Source: an uncultured Gemmatimonadales bacterium (GTDB lineage: Bacteria > Gemmatimonadota > Gemmatimonadetes > Longimicrobiales > Gaopeijiaceae). From it: 14,966 nt of DNA. The notes below the pieces were generated by a model. The model was given only the letters and a program-made list of their open reading frames with translations, was not told where the DNA came from and did not search any database. This document shows, one piece after another, positions 1 to 7,070 of the stretch. How positions within the stretch are numbered: position 1 is the first letter of the stretch; each line of letters opens with the position of its first letter. The stretch is from assembly GCA_937982605.1 (NCBI GenBank), contig CALJLC010000344.1, positions 1 through 14,966 of the forward strand, written 5' to 3'. Both the position numbers and the translations under genes were made by a program.

Positions 1-185
1 GCGGCTTCGACCTCGCCGTCGGCCGCCGACGCGATCTCGGCCCGGACGGCCTCGAGCTTCGACGCCGAGCGGGAGTTGATCACCAGGTGGACGCCCTCGG
101 CCGCGAGCGCGTCGGCGATGGCGCGGCCGAGTCCCTGACTGGAGCCCGCCACGACCGCGACCCGCCCCTCGATTCCCAGATCCAT
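1..185 (-). CDS. Short-chain dehydrogenase/reductase (SDR), N-terminal part
   Basis: The first 61 codons of an SDR oxidoreductase; the rest lies beyond the left edge. The N-terminus opens with the first beta strand and glycine-rich dinucleotide loop of a Rossmann fold (AGSSQGLGRAIA, about residues 13-24, the TGxxxGxG motif with Ala for Thr). A second strand ends in NSRS (about residues 38-41), the usual place for cofactor ribose or phosphate contacts; the arginine there suggests NADP(H), as inference. The ATG at 185 is preceded by a clear GGAGG at 4 bases. It follows the cupin gene by 43 bp on the same strand, so the two are probably cotranscribed. The catalytic Ser-Tyr-Lys is outside the window, so the substrate cannot be inferred. 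FabG-like annotation would be the default; a sugar-acid dehydrogenase is possible given the KdgF-like neighbour. Confidence 0.88.
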   Translation of the reverse strand, partial: MDLGIEGRVAVVAGSSQGLGRAIADALAAEGVHLVINSRSASKLEAVRAEIASAADGEVEA

Positions 186-228
186 GCGACCTCCGCGTGC
201 GAAACGTCCGGCGCGTCGACGTGCGCCG

Positions 229-618
229 TCAGCCCTCGTCGTCGTGGAAGTACGCGTCGGTCCCGTCGAGCCAGTCCTGACGGGGAGGGGAGAAGACGTC
301 CACGTCGAAGGTGTCCTCGAGCGCTTCGGCCCGATGCGGCACGTTCGACGGGATGTACATGACCTCTCCCGCCGAGACGACGCGCTCCTCGTACCCGGGC
401 TCTCCCTCGTTGCCGATCCAGAAGCGGAGCGCACCTTCCACGATCCAGGTGAGCTGCTCGTTCTCGTGATGGTGCTTCGGGACGACGGCGCCCTTCTCGA
501 GGTAGACGTGCGCGAGCATCATGCGCTCGCCCGTGAAGAGACGCCGCGCGATGACGTCGGTGACCGTCTCGCGCTCGATCTCGTCCCACTTCTCGTGCCG
601 TACCAGGCTGTCGCTCAT
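229..618 (-). CDS. Single-domain cupin protein, KdgF-like
   Basis: A 129-residue cytosolic protein (no signal peptide) with one complete cupin barrel. Motif 1 is G43-x5-HHHENEQ (49-55)...G62, giving metal ligands His49, His51 and Gln55 in the HxHxxEQ arrangement. Motif 2 is G84-x5-P90...H95, supplying the last histidine. The C-terminal DVFSPPRQDWL segment (about 107-117) resembles the ending of KdgF proteins, which help convert unsaturated uronates in pectin and alginate breakdown. Many cupins with unknown substrates share this ending, so the role is an inference. The start at 618 has no strong Shine-Dalgarno sequence, but no other start fits the family length better. An SDR gene follows 43 bp downstream, consistent with a two-gene catabolic unit. 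A perfect TTGACA lies about 80 bp upstream, but its -10 partner is poor. Confidence 0.85.
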   Translation of the reverse strand: MSDSLVRHEKWDEIERETVTDVIARRLFTGERMMLAHVYLEKGAVVPKHHHENEQLTWIVEGALRFWIGNEGEPGYEERVVSAGEVMYIPSNVPHRAEALEDTFDVDVFSPPRQDWLDGTDAYFHDDEG

Positions 619-829
619 CGGAAGTCGCCCGAAGCTGCTGCCGCTCCCCGCGCCGGGTGCGCCGGAAGGGACCGGCCAAAGGGCGGCACGACCGCCCCGG
701 TGTCAATGGCCCCGGCGCGTCTGGTACGAAGAGCCGGTGGCGCGCACTATGTCGGGCGGTGCCGTCCCGGGGCAGCTCCCTCGAGGCGGCCCCGGCCACC
801 GGGTCCCCCTCGTCCTGGAGAGACGTTCC

Positions 830-2293
830 ATGCGCTCGCGTATCCTCGTGTCCGCGCTCGCCTTCGCGTTGCTCGTCACGATGCGGCCGATCGCCGCGCA
901 GCTTCCGGACCCCGGCATGACCGAGCGGATCCGGGAGGAAGGGATGGAGCGCTCGCGCGCGCTCGACCTCTACCACACGCTCACCGACGTCTACGGGGCC
1001 CGCCTGACCGGCTCCCCCGAGTACACCGCGGCCGCCGAGTGGGCTCGCGAGCGATTCGCGGAGTGGGGCCTCACGGACCCCAGGCTCGAACCCTTCGAGT
1101 TCGGACGGGGATGGACGCTCGAGACTCGCTCGATGGAGATGACGGCCCCGCGCTACATGCCGCTGATCGGCTACGCCGACGCCTGGTCCCCGTCGGTCGA
1201 CGGCGTCGCGCAGGGACGGGTGGTCTACGTCGGCGACATGACCGCCGCGGAGATCGAGGCGGCGTCCCCGCGGCTGCGCGGGGCGATCCTCTTCACCCAT
1301 CAGCCCCAGACTGAGTTCAGGGACGAGGATCGACCCCAGCCCGGGATGGGCGAGCCCGTGCGCACGGGCAACCCGCCGGGGATCCCGAGCCCCTCGACGA
1401 CCCCGCGCTCCGAGATGATCGAGCTCCTGAACGCCGCGGGCGCCGCGGTCATGGTGCGGCCCACCTACTACCGAGACGGCACCGTCGGCGGCACCGGGAA
1501 CCGCAACACGCCGGACGGGGCCACCCCGTCGATGGTCCTGTCCGCGGAGCAGTACAACATGATCGTGCGCCTCGCCCGGCGGGGCGTCCCCGTCGAGCTG
1601 CGTATCGAGCTGCGCACCGCCTACGACGACGACACGCGCACCTTCAACGTGCTCGCCGACATCCCCGGAACCGACCCGGCGGTGGCGGACGAGGTCGTGC
1701 TCGTCGGCGCGCACCTCGACTCGTGGCACACGTCGTCGGGGGCCACGGACAACGGCGACGGCTCGCTCGCCGTGATGGAAGCGGCACGAATACTCGCGGC
1801 GCTGGACGCGCGGCCGCGCCGAACGATCCGCTTCGCGCTCTGGTCCGGGGAGGAGCAGGGCCTCCTCGGCGCCCGGGCGTACATCGAGGAGCACCTCTCG
1901 ACCCCGGAGGAGCAGGCGAAGCTGCAGGTCTACCTGAACGACGACCCGGGCTCCGGTCGCTCGCTCGGCTTCTACATGGAGGAGAGCGCGCCCGCCAAGG
2001 AGATCTTCGACGCCTGGCTCGAGCCGCTCGCGGAGCTCGACGTGACCATGAACGTGATCGACGGAATCGGGAGCACCGACCACGTGCCCTTCGTGCGCAT
2101 GGGCCTGCCCGCGTTCAACGTCATCAAGGACTTCGAGGCGTACGACGAGCGTACGCGCCACACCAACGCCGACTGGCCCGAGCGAATGTCGGAGTTCGAG
2201 CTGCAGCAGCAGGCCGTCTTCCTGGCGCACTTCGCCTGGCAGGCGGCCCAGATGGACGGTCGCATCCCCGGCGTCCCCATCTCGAACCCATAG
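830..2293 (+). CDS. Secreted M28-family zinc metallopeptidase with PA-like insert
   Basis: A 487-residue exported peptidase. ATG 830 is chosen because GGAGAG (817-822) sits 7 bases upstream and the protein then opens with a signal peptide (MRSRILVSALAFALLV, cleavage near IAA/Q, about residue 23); the frame is open further upstream but lacks these features. All M28 di-zinc ligands are visible: His295 (GAHLDSW), Asp307 (GATDNGDG), catalytic and bridging Glu341-Glu342 (SGEEQG), Asp371 or Asp372 (LNDD) and His418 (STDHVPF). Residues of about 115-250 form a PA-like insert, as in other secreted M28 exopeptidases. It probably acts as an amino- or carboxypeptidase in the periplasm or outside the cell; substrate specificity cannot be read. 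It is divergent from the cupin gene and convergent with the ADOP permease, whose stop is 22 bp away with no visible terminator between. Confidence 0.93.
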   Translation: MRSRILVSALAFALLVTMRPIAAQLPDPGMTERIREEGMERSRALDLYHTLTDVYGARLTGSPEYTAAAEWARERFAEWGLTDPRLEPFEFGRGWTLETRSMEMTAPRYMPLIGYADAWSPSVDGVAQGRVVYVGDMTAAEIEAASPRLRGAILFTHQPQTEFRDEDRPQPGMGEPVRTGNPPGIPSPSTTPRSEMIELLNAAGAAVMVRPTYYRDGTVGGTGNRNTPDGATPSMVLSAEQYNMIVRLARRGVPVELRIELRTAYDDDTRTFNVLADIPGTDPAVADEVVLVGAHLDSWHTSSGATDNGDGSLAVMEAARILAALDARPRRTIRFALWSGEEQGLLGARAYIEEHLSTPEEQAKLQVYLNDDPGSGRSLGFYMEESAPAKEIFDAWLEPLAELDVTMNVIDGIGSTDHVPFVRMGLPAFNVIKDFEAYDERTRHTNADWPERMSEFELQQQAVFLAHFAWQAAQMDGRIPGVPISNP

Positions 2294-2315
2294 CCGAGGG
2301 GTCCGCCGGGGTCGG

Positions 2316-4937
2316 CTACTCGTCGCGCAACGAGACGGCGGCGTCGACCCGGCTGGCCCGGCGCGCCGGGATCCAGGCGGCCAGCGCGGCCACGCTCAAC
2401 ATGACCACCGACGCGCCGACGAGCGTCGTCGGATCGTTCTGCCCGACGCCGAAGAGGAGCCCGCGCAGCGCGGAGCCGAGCCCGAGGGACACGGCGAAGC
2501 CCACGCCCACCCCGAGGATCGCGATCGCAATCCCGCGCGCCAGGATCAGACGGACCAGCGACTCGGGCCGGGCACCGAGCGCGATGCGGATCCCGATCTC
2601 GCGCACGCGCTCGGCGGCACCGTAGGAGACGAGGCCGTAGAGCCCGACGACCGCCAGCACCATCGCGAGGCCCGCGAAGAGAGCCACGAGCCAGCCGATC
2701 GTCCGGGTCTCGCCCATCGACGCGGTCAGGGCGGAGTGGAGGTCGGTCACCCCGGTCACCGGCAGCGCGGGATCGAGACCGGCGACGACGCCTCGGAGCA
2801 TGTCGGCGTCCACGGAACGGCCGCCTTCTCCCGAGACGTGGAGGATCATCCACGGCGAGTACGCGTGCTGGGCGGGATAGTAGACCGCCGGGTTGGGCCG
2901 GGCGCGCAGTGATCGCATCTGGACGTCCCCGGCCACGCCCACGACGCGCCAGCGCTCACCGCCGCGCTCGACCTCCTGCCCGACCGCGGTCTGGCCCGGC
3001 CAGAACATCGAGGCCAGGGCCTCGTTGACCACCACGACGCGCTCGGGCTCGTCGTCGAACCCCCGGAGCGCGCGCCCTCGAACGATCGGGATGCCGAGCG
3101 TCTCGAAGTAGTCCGGGCCGACGACGACGTACTCGGCCTCGAAGCCGAGGTCGTCCCGTCCGGCCGGGCGCACGGACGCCCGGCTGTGGCCGCCCGCGAT
3201 CGGCATCTGGTTGGCGAGCGTGGCCGAGCGCACCCCCGGGGCTTCCGAAGCCTCGGCGTGCAACGCGGCCAGGAACGCGGCGCCCCCCTCCGCGTCGTAC
3301 CGCCCGGTCGAGAAGAGGTCGATGGCGGTGGCGCTCAGTCCGACGGGCTCGAAGCCGGGCTCCGCGGTCCGCGCGTTCAGGACGCTCCGGCCGAGGAGCG
3401 CCGCACCGGCCACGAGGCCCAGGGAGAGGCCGAGCTGGGACACGACGAGCACGTCCCGGAGCCGCGTCCTCGTGCGGCCTCCCGTGGCCGAACCTTCCCG
3501 GAGGGCCACGATGGCGTCGCGCCGGGACACCGCCCACGCGGGAGCGAGGCCGAAGAGAAGACCGGCCAGGACCCCGGTGGCTCCCAGGAACGCGTACACC
3601 CGGGTGTCGGCGTGGACCGAGACCGAGAGGGTGTACGGGAAGACCGCCGGTAGAACGCTTCCGGCCGCCAGGACGATCGGCACGGCCGCGAGCGTGGCCA
3701 GCGCGGCGAGCAGCGCGCTCTCCGTGACGAGCTGTCGGATCATGCGGCTTCGTCCCGCGCCGAGCGCCATGCGCACCGCCACCTCGGACCGTCGTCCCGT
3801 GGCGCGGGCCAGCGAGAGGTTCGCCACGTTCGTGCACGTCACCAGGAGCACGACGCCGACGATGAGGAGCAGGATCGTCGAGAGCTGGCGGGCCTCCACC
3901 GCTTCCTCCGGGTCGAGACCGACCCCGGGCGCGATCAGGACGAGGATGTCCTCGTGCACGGCGGCGGCTTCGCGCAGACGCGCCGACACGAGCTCCATCG
4001 ACGCCTCGGCCTCCTCGAACGACACGCCTTCGGCCAGCCGTCCCACGACGTCGATCCAGCTGGCGCCCCACTCCTCGAAGACGAGCTGGCCACCGAAGCC
4101 GGGGTGCTGCATCGTCGGGATCCAGAGTTGGGGCGGGGTGCCGATGCTCTCGACTCCGGAGAAGCCGGGCGGGGTGACGCCGATCACCTCGTACGGCTGG
4201 TTGCCGATCGGGATCGTGCGCCCCACGAGCTCCGGATCTCCCCCGTAACGGCGCGTCCACAGCCCGTGGCTCAGGACCACGACCGGGTGCCCGCCGGGCT
4301 CCACGTCGTCCCCCGGCTGGATCAGCCGGCCGACGTGCGGACGGACGCCCGCGACGTCGAAGTAGCTTCCGGTGACGTACTCGCCGAAGACCCGCTCGGT
4401 GTCGATGCCCCGACCCACGGCGAAGGCCCCTCCCTGGTAGCCGGCGACGCCGGAGAGGGTGCGGGCCTCGCGCCCGATGAGCTGCAGCGCGGGCCAGGAG
4501 AAGTTGTCCCAGCGCGGGTCCGACTCGTACGACCGAGCCACCTGGACCATCCGCTCGGGTGCCTCCACTCCGGCCGGTGCCCGGAGCACGAGTCCGTTGA
4601 CCAGCGAGAAGATCGAAGCGTTGGCCCCGATCCCGAGCGCCAGCGTGAGCGCCGCCACCGCGGTGAAGCCGGGGGCCCGTCGCAGCAGGCGTCCCGCGTA
4701 GCGAACGTCGTGAAGCACGCTGTCCATCGTCCACCCCTCCGTCCTCATCCACAGTGCGTGCGGGAACGCTCCCGCCACGAATCCCAGTCGGGTCGGCAAA
4801 CCCTTCGTGCCCGAGGCCCGGGCGGCCTCGAGCGCGTCCAGCTCAGCGGCCCACTCCTCCCGCCACTCCTGCCGCCGCGCCGCCGGCGTGAGCAGACCGG
4901 CCAACGCGAGGAGCGCCCGGACGAGCACCGGACTCAC
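2316..4937 (-). CDS. ADOP-type (duplicated MacB/FtsX) ABC transporter permease
   Basis: An 873-residue inner-membrane protein. It has a cytoplasmic N-terminal region rich in charged residues (about 21-75, RRQEWREEWAAELDALEA), a first membrane helix (about 91-115) and a MacB-type periplasmic domain (about 120-350). The first FtsX membrane unit (about 353-480) carries RMALGAGRSRMIRQL. A second half repeats the plan: helix about 498-520, periplasmic domain, then an FtsX unit at about 745-865 with RIALGARPESLVRL. This duplicated layout and length match the family called acidobacterial duplicated orphan permease, which usually lacks an adjacent ATPase; none is present here. Its substrate is unknown; MacB relatives move or mechanically couple macrolides, peptides or lipoproteins. 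The GTG start at 4937 overlaps the PadR stop (GTGA), so it is translationally coupled to that regulator. Confidence 0.93.
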   Translation of the reverse strand: MSPVLVRALLALAGLLTPAARRQEWREEWAAELDALEAARASGTKGLPTRLGFVAGAFPHALWMRTEGWTMDSVLHDVRYAGRLLRRAPGFTAVAALTLALGIGANASIFSLVNGLVLRAPAGVEAPERMVQVARSYESDPRWDNFSWPALQLIGREARTLSGVAGYQGGAFAVGRGIDTERVFGEYVTGSYFDVAGVRPHVGRLIQPGDDVEPGGHPVVVLSHGLWTRRYGGDPELVGRTIPIGNQPYEVIGVTPPGFSGVESIGTPPQLWIPTMQHPGFGGQLVFEEWGASWIDVVGRLAEGVSFEEAEASMELVSARLREAAAVHEDILVLIAPGVGLDPEEAVEARQLSTILLLIVGVVLLVTCTNVANLSLARATGRRSEVAVRMALGAGRSRMIRQLVTESALLAALATLAAVPIVLAAGSVLPAVFPYTLSVSVHADTRVYAFLGATGVLAGLLFGLAPAWAVSRRDAIVALREGSATGGRTRTRLRDVLVVSQLGLSLGLVAGAALLGRSVLNARTAEPGFEPVGLSATAIDLFSTGRYDAEGGAAFLAALHAEASEAPGVRSATLANQMPIAGGHSRASVRPAGRDDLGFEAEYVVVGPDYFETLGIPIVRGRALRGFDDEPERVVVVNEALASMFWPGQTAVGQEVERGGERWRVVGVAGDVQMRSLRARPNPAVYYPAQHAYSPWMILHVSGEGGRSVDADMLRGVVAGLDPALPVTGVTDLHSALTASMGETRTIGWLVALFAGLAMVLAVVGLYGLVSYGAAERVREIGIRIALGARPESLVRLILARGIAIAILGVGVGFAVSLGLGSALRGLLFGVGQNDPTTLVGASVVMLSVAALAAWIPARRASRVDAAVSLRDE

Positions 4938-5248
4938 CCCCTCGGTCCCCCATGCCCGGGTGCCAGGTCGGCGGCCACCGCCGACATGCGTCGCACGCCG
5001 TCGCGCAGCGCCTCCGCTCCGTCGGGGGTCAGCTCGTAGTACCGACGGCGCGGACGACCCTCCCGCTCCGCGGCCCGCTGATCCTCCCAGCGCGAGCGCA
5101 CCAGGCCGCCCTTCTTCAGACGCCCCAGAGTGGGGTACACGGTCCCCGACGGCATGCCGGTGCTCGTGACGATCTCCAGCCCGTAGGCGACGCCGTCGCG
5201 GATGGCTCCGAGGATGCGCAGCGAGGTGATGCCGAGCGGACGGGGCAC
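4934..5248 (-). CDS. PadR-family transcriptional regulator
   Basis: A 104-residue winged-helix DNA-binding protein. The GTG at 5248 is chosen over upstream in-frame starts because CCGGAGG lies 6 bases before it, the resulting length is normal for the short PadR class, and an ATG at 5323 would lie upstream of the predicted promoter. Residues 8-30 (TSLRILGAIRDG, AYGLEIV) are the PadR opening helices. PSGTVYPTLGRLKKGGL (33-49) is the recognition-helix region. GRPRRRYYELTPDG (64-77) is the wing. It is the first gene of a two-gene operon with the ADOP permease, a very common pairing in Acidobacteriota and Gemmatimonadota. It probably represses that operon in response to an unknown small molecule. 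The inverted repeat at 5267-5304 is a plausible autoregulatory operator. The C-terminal dimerisation helix is short. Confidence 0.93.
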   Translation of the reverse strand: MPRPLGITSLRILGAIRDGVAYGLEIVTSTGMPSGTVYPTLGRLKKGGLVRSRWEDQRAAEREGRPRRRYYELTPDGAEALRDGVRRMSAVAADLAPGHGGPRG

Positions 5249-5266
5249 GAGAGACCTCCGGAGTAT

Positions 5267-5304
5267 CTTCGTATATAGAAGTGTAAGGTAAGTAGAATAC
5301 GAAG
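5267..5304. promoter_or_regulatory. Inverted repeat, candidate PadR operator
   Basis: A perfect 8-bp inverted repeat, CTTCGTAT (5267-5274) and ATACGAAG (5297-5304), separated by 22 bases, so the centres are 30 bp or about three helical turns apart. One arm lies in the -35/-10 spacer of the predicted padR promoter and the other downstream of the likely transcription start. The left arm also opens an imperfect palindrome, CTTCGTATATAGAAG (5267-5281). This position is typical of an autorepression site. That PadR binds here is inference. Confidence 0.45.
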
Positions 5305-5319
5305 TCGTCGGCCTGTCAA
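5291..5319 (-). promoter_or_regulatory. Predicted promoter of padR-ADOP operon
   Basis: On the minus strand a perfect TTGACA (5319-5314) is followed, after a 17-base spacer, by TCTACT (5296-5291; 4 of 6 matches to TATAAT). Transcription would start near 5284, leaving a leader of about 36 bases that contains the CCGGAGG ribosome-binding site of padR. The surrounding 50 bases are unusually AT-rich for this window, as expected of a housekeeping-type promoter. A shifted alternative using TATATA (5277-5272) as the -10 is possible but has no good -35. Confidence 0.6.
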
Positions 5320-5398
5320 GCATCGGGACCCCGGACGAGGCCTCGGGGGTTGGTCGGTCGGAGGCGGTCGGACACGTCAGAGGATCGGAGGTGGCGCG

Positions 5399-5818
5399 GT
5401 GAGCGAGCGGGCGGAGAAGAAGAGGGTCGAGAAGACCGAGGCGGAGTGGCGCGAGGAGCTCTCGGAGATGGAGTACCGCGTCCTGCGCGAGAAGGGCACC
5501 GAGCGGGCCTTCACGGGGAGGTACAACGCGGAGAAGCGGGAGGGGATGTACCACTGTCGTGGATGCGGCACCCCGCTCTTCTCCTCGGACACGAAGTACG
5601 ACTCGGGCAGCGGATGGCCTTCCTTCTACGACGTCGTCTCGGAGGAGAGCGTCCGCGAGGAGGTGGACCGCAGCCACTCGATGACCCGCACCGAGATCCT
5701 CTGCGCGGTCTGTGACGGCCACCTCGGGCACGTCTTCCCCGACGGACCGGGCCCCACGGGGCTGCGCTACTGCGTCAACTCGGCGGCGCTCGAGCTGGAG
5801 GCACGGGACGAGGGCTGA
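5399..5818 (+). CDS. msrB: Peptide-methionine (R)-S-oxide reductase MsrB
   Basis: A 139-residue cytosolic repair enzyme that reduces methionine-R-sulfoxide in proteins. The GTG at 5399 has GGAGGT (5387-5392) 6 bases upstream. The structural zinc is held by two CxxC pairs, Cys53/Cys56 (CRGC) and Cys102/Cys105 (CAVC). The family signatures GWPSF (72-76) and DGHLGHVFPDGP (106-117) are intact, and the catalytic Cys125 lies in RYCVNS. The usual resolving cysteine before GWPSF (SGCGWPSF in Escherichia coli) is serine here (Ser71), so this is a one-Cys type that must be recycled by another thiol. The gene is divergent from padR with a 150-bp gap. It appears monocistronic: a strong palindrome begins 4 bases after its stop and the next gene has its own start region. 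Confidence 0.96.
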   Translation: MSERAEKKRVEKTEAEWREELSEMEYRVLREKGTERAFTGRYNAEKREGMYHCRGCGTPLFSSDTKYDSGSGWPSFYDVVSEESVREEVDRSHSMTRTEILCAVCDGHLGHVFPDGPGPTGLRYCVNSAALELEARDEG

Positions 5819-5821
5819 GGG

Positions 5822-5859
5822 GCGCTGGGTAGTGGGTCACGTGACCCACTACCGGGCGC
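5822..5859. repeat. Large palindrome just after msrB
   Basis: A perfect 26-bp palindrome (5828-5853; arm GGTAGTGGGTCAC, centre between 5840 and 5841), extended after two mismatched pairs by four more matching pairs (GCGC at 5822-5825 and 5856-5859). It starts 4 bases after the msrB stop. As RNA it could form a long stem with a tiny loop. It has no following T-run, so it is not a classical intrinsic terminator; it may be a 3'-end stabiliser, a pause site or a protein-binding site with TCACGTGA at its core. Confidence 0.9.
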
Positions 5860-5881
5860 TGGCGGAGGTTCAACCGTCGGC

Positions 5882-5910
5882 CGGGGAGCGGTACCTTTTC
5901 CTGCTCCCCG
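5882..5910. repeat. Short inverted repeat upstream of lipoprotein gene
   Basis: CGGGGAGC (5882-5889) and GCTCCCCG (5903-5910) form an 8-bp perfect inverted repeat with a 13-base loop that includes CTTTT. It lies 19 bases before the TTG start at 5929. It could be an mRNA hairpin or an operator; no clear promoter was seen next to it. Confidence 0.5.
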
Positions 5911-5928
5911 TCCCGCGCCCACCGATCC

Positions 5929-6564
5929 TTGACTCCGAACGGCCGATTCCACGCCGCGGCACCGGCCCGCCCGCTCGCCGCGCTGCTCCTGCTGGCCGTC
6001 TCCGCGTGCGGTCCGGGCAGCGCGCCGCCTCCTGCCCCGGGGGAGGGGTTCGGAGTCCCGCCCGACCTGCGGGGCCGGCGCGTCGTCCTGCTCCCCGTGC
6101 AGCTCAACGCGGGCGTCCAGGGAGACGTCGACGCCGAGATCCGCTTCGCGTTCACGGACCGCGGCCGTGGGGTGGAGTGGATCCTCGAGGAGGACGTCGA
6201 AGATGCGCTGCGCAGGGCCCCGGCCATGGACGCGCGGACCCGCGGACTCCCGATCACCCCGTTCCTGCAGGGTCTCGTCGAGCGGGTGGGTGACCCCCTG
6301 TACGGTCAGCTCCGGCGCATCTCGGCGCTCGTCGAGGCGGACGCGATCCTCCTGCCGATCCAGACGAGCTATCAGCCGAACGAAACGGTCGTGAACTCGC
6401 TGCCCCGGGTGCGCTTCGCGGCGACGATCATCGAGCCCCGCACGGGGCGCGTGCTCTGGTACGGGATCGAGGAAGGGCTGGACGTGCCGCAGAGCGATCC
6501 ACGCGCGCTCGCCTCCGCGGTCGAGTCGCTGGCCGGGACCATCTTCTGGTACGCCGGACCGTGA
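5929..6564 (+). CDS. Predicted lipoprotein, function unknown
   Basis: A 211-residue protein with a lipoprotein signal: a hydrophobic stretch (about 16-24) ending in the lipobox VSAC with Cys27, followed by a Pro/Gly-rich linker (about 28-41). The mature part has a beta strand RVVLLPVQ, a predicted helix-rich middle, then ADAILLPIQTSY, VRFAATIIEP and GRVLWYGIEEG. This alternation recalls the alpha/beta envelope lipoproteins of the CsgG/LpoB/GNA1162 kind, but that is only a pattern impression and I do not recognise the family. The start is a TTG at 5929 without a clear Shine-Dalgarno sequence; it is used because it gives a normal signal peptide. The gene end overlaps the next lipoprotein start by 4 bp (GTGA), so they form one operon. 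It is probably anchored in the periplasm or outer membrane. Confidence 0.78.
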   Translation: MTPNGRFHAAAPARPLAALLLLAVSACGPGSAPPPAPGEGFGVPPDLRGRRVVLLPVQLNAGVQGDVDAEIRFAFTDRGRGVEWILEEDVEDALRRAPAMDARTRGLPITPFLQGLVERVGDPLYGQLRRISALVEADAILLPIQTSYQPNETVVNSLPRVRFAATIIEPRTGRVLWYGIEEGLDVPQSDPRALASAVESLAGTIFWYAGP

Positions 6565-7070
6565 GCAACCGCCGCGTCGGCCTGGCCCTCGCTATCGCCG
6601 CGGTCGTGGCGGGCGCCGGCTCGTGCGCGCCTCCCGCGGCCGGGACGCTCCCGACCGAGGACGACGTGCTGTCGTACTACCGGTCCGACCGGACCCTCCG
6701 GGCGGAGATCGCGGGCAACGTCGCGGTCCTCCGCGTCGAGCAGTCCGTCGATCAGCTCCGTCGGGGGGGAACGCTGTGGGCGAAGGTGGGCCCGTACGTC
6801 TTCCTCTTCTCCGAGGAGACGAAGCGCCTCATGGAGGACTTCGACGGGCTCGCCGCGGTGCGCGTGACGACGACCGTGGGCGAGTCCGAGGTGGCGAGCG
6901 CGCTCCTCCTGCACAGCGAGCTCTCCGAAGTGCAGTGGGCCCGCGCGCTCAACATCGCGGGGAAGGCGCGGGTGGACGGCACCGAGCGGATGACGCTGCT
7001 GGAGGACCTCGTCGACTGGGGCGAGTCCCACACCGACTTCACGTACAACGAACGGTTCACGAGACGATGA
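6561..7070 (+). CDS. Predicted small lipoprotein, function unknown
   Basis: A 169-residue protein with an N-terminal signal (residues 4-21) and lipobox AGSC, lipid-modified Cys22, followed by a Pro/Ala-rich linker. The mature domain of about 140 residues has mixed strands and helices and no motif I recognise. Notable segments are LRAEIAGNVAVLRVEQ (46-61), GPYVFLFSEETKRLMEDFDG (77-96) and a repeated 'VTTTVGESEVASALLLHS' strand-helix unit. The GTG start at 6561 overlaps the stop of the preceding lipoprotein. Its own stop overlaps the start of the isocitrate dehydrogenase gene (ATGA at 7067-7070). The pair of lipoproteins probably work together, perhaps as a periplasmic complex; the coupling to a TCA-cycle enzyme is unexplained. 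Confidence 0.8.
   Translation: MSNRRVGLALAIAAVVAGAGSCAPPAAGTLPTEDDVLSYYRSDRTLRAEIAGNVAVLRVEQSVDQLRRGGTLWAKVGPYVFLFSEETKRLMEDFDGLAAVRVTTTVGESEVASALLLHSELSEVQWARALNIAGKARVDGTERMTLLEDLVDWGESHTDFTYNERFTRR

Noticed and set aside
681..697. GGGCGG-CACGA-CCGCCC hairpin between cupin and M28 genes
   Set aside because: Six-bp GC stems are common by chance at this base composition, and it sits upstream of both genes without a convincing T-run.
678..706. Possible cupin promoter (minus): TTGACA at 706-701
   Set aside because: The -35 is perfect, but the hexamer 17 bases on is CCCTTT, a poor -10, and a GGGCGG/CCGCCC hairpin (681-697) occupies the spacer. Not strong enough to annotate.
80..2230. 716-codon open frame on the minus strand
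   Set aside because: It lies antisense to the M28 peptidase and across the cupin in another frame; its product is Arg/Gly/His-rich without domains, as expected of GC-rich shadow frames.
2956..4752. 598-codon open frame on the minus strand inside the ADOP gene
   Set aside because: It is in a shifted frame of a gene whose full 873-residue product matches a known family end to end.
5250..5323. N-terminal extension of PadR from ATG 5323
   Set aside because: It would start upstream of the predicted promoter, lacks a ribosome-binding site and adds residues absent from the PadR fold.
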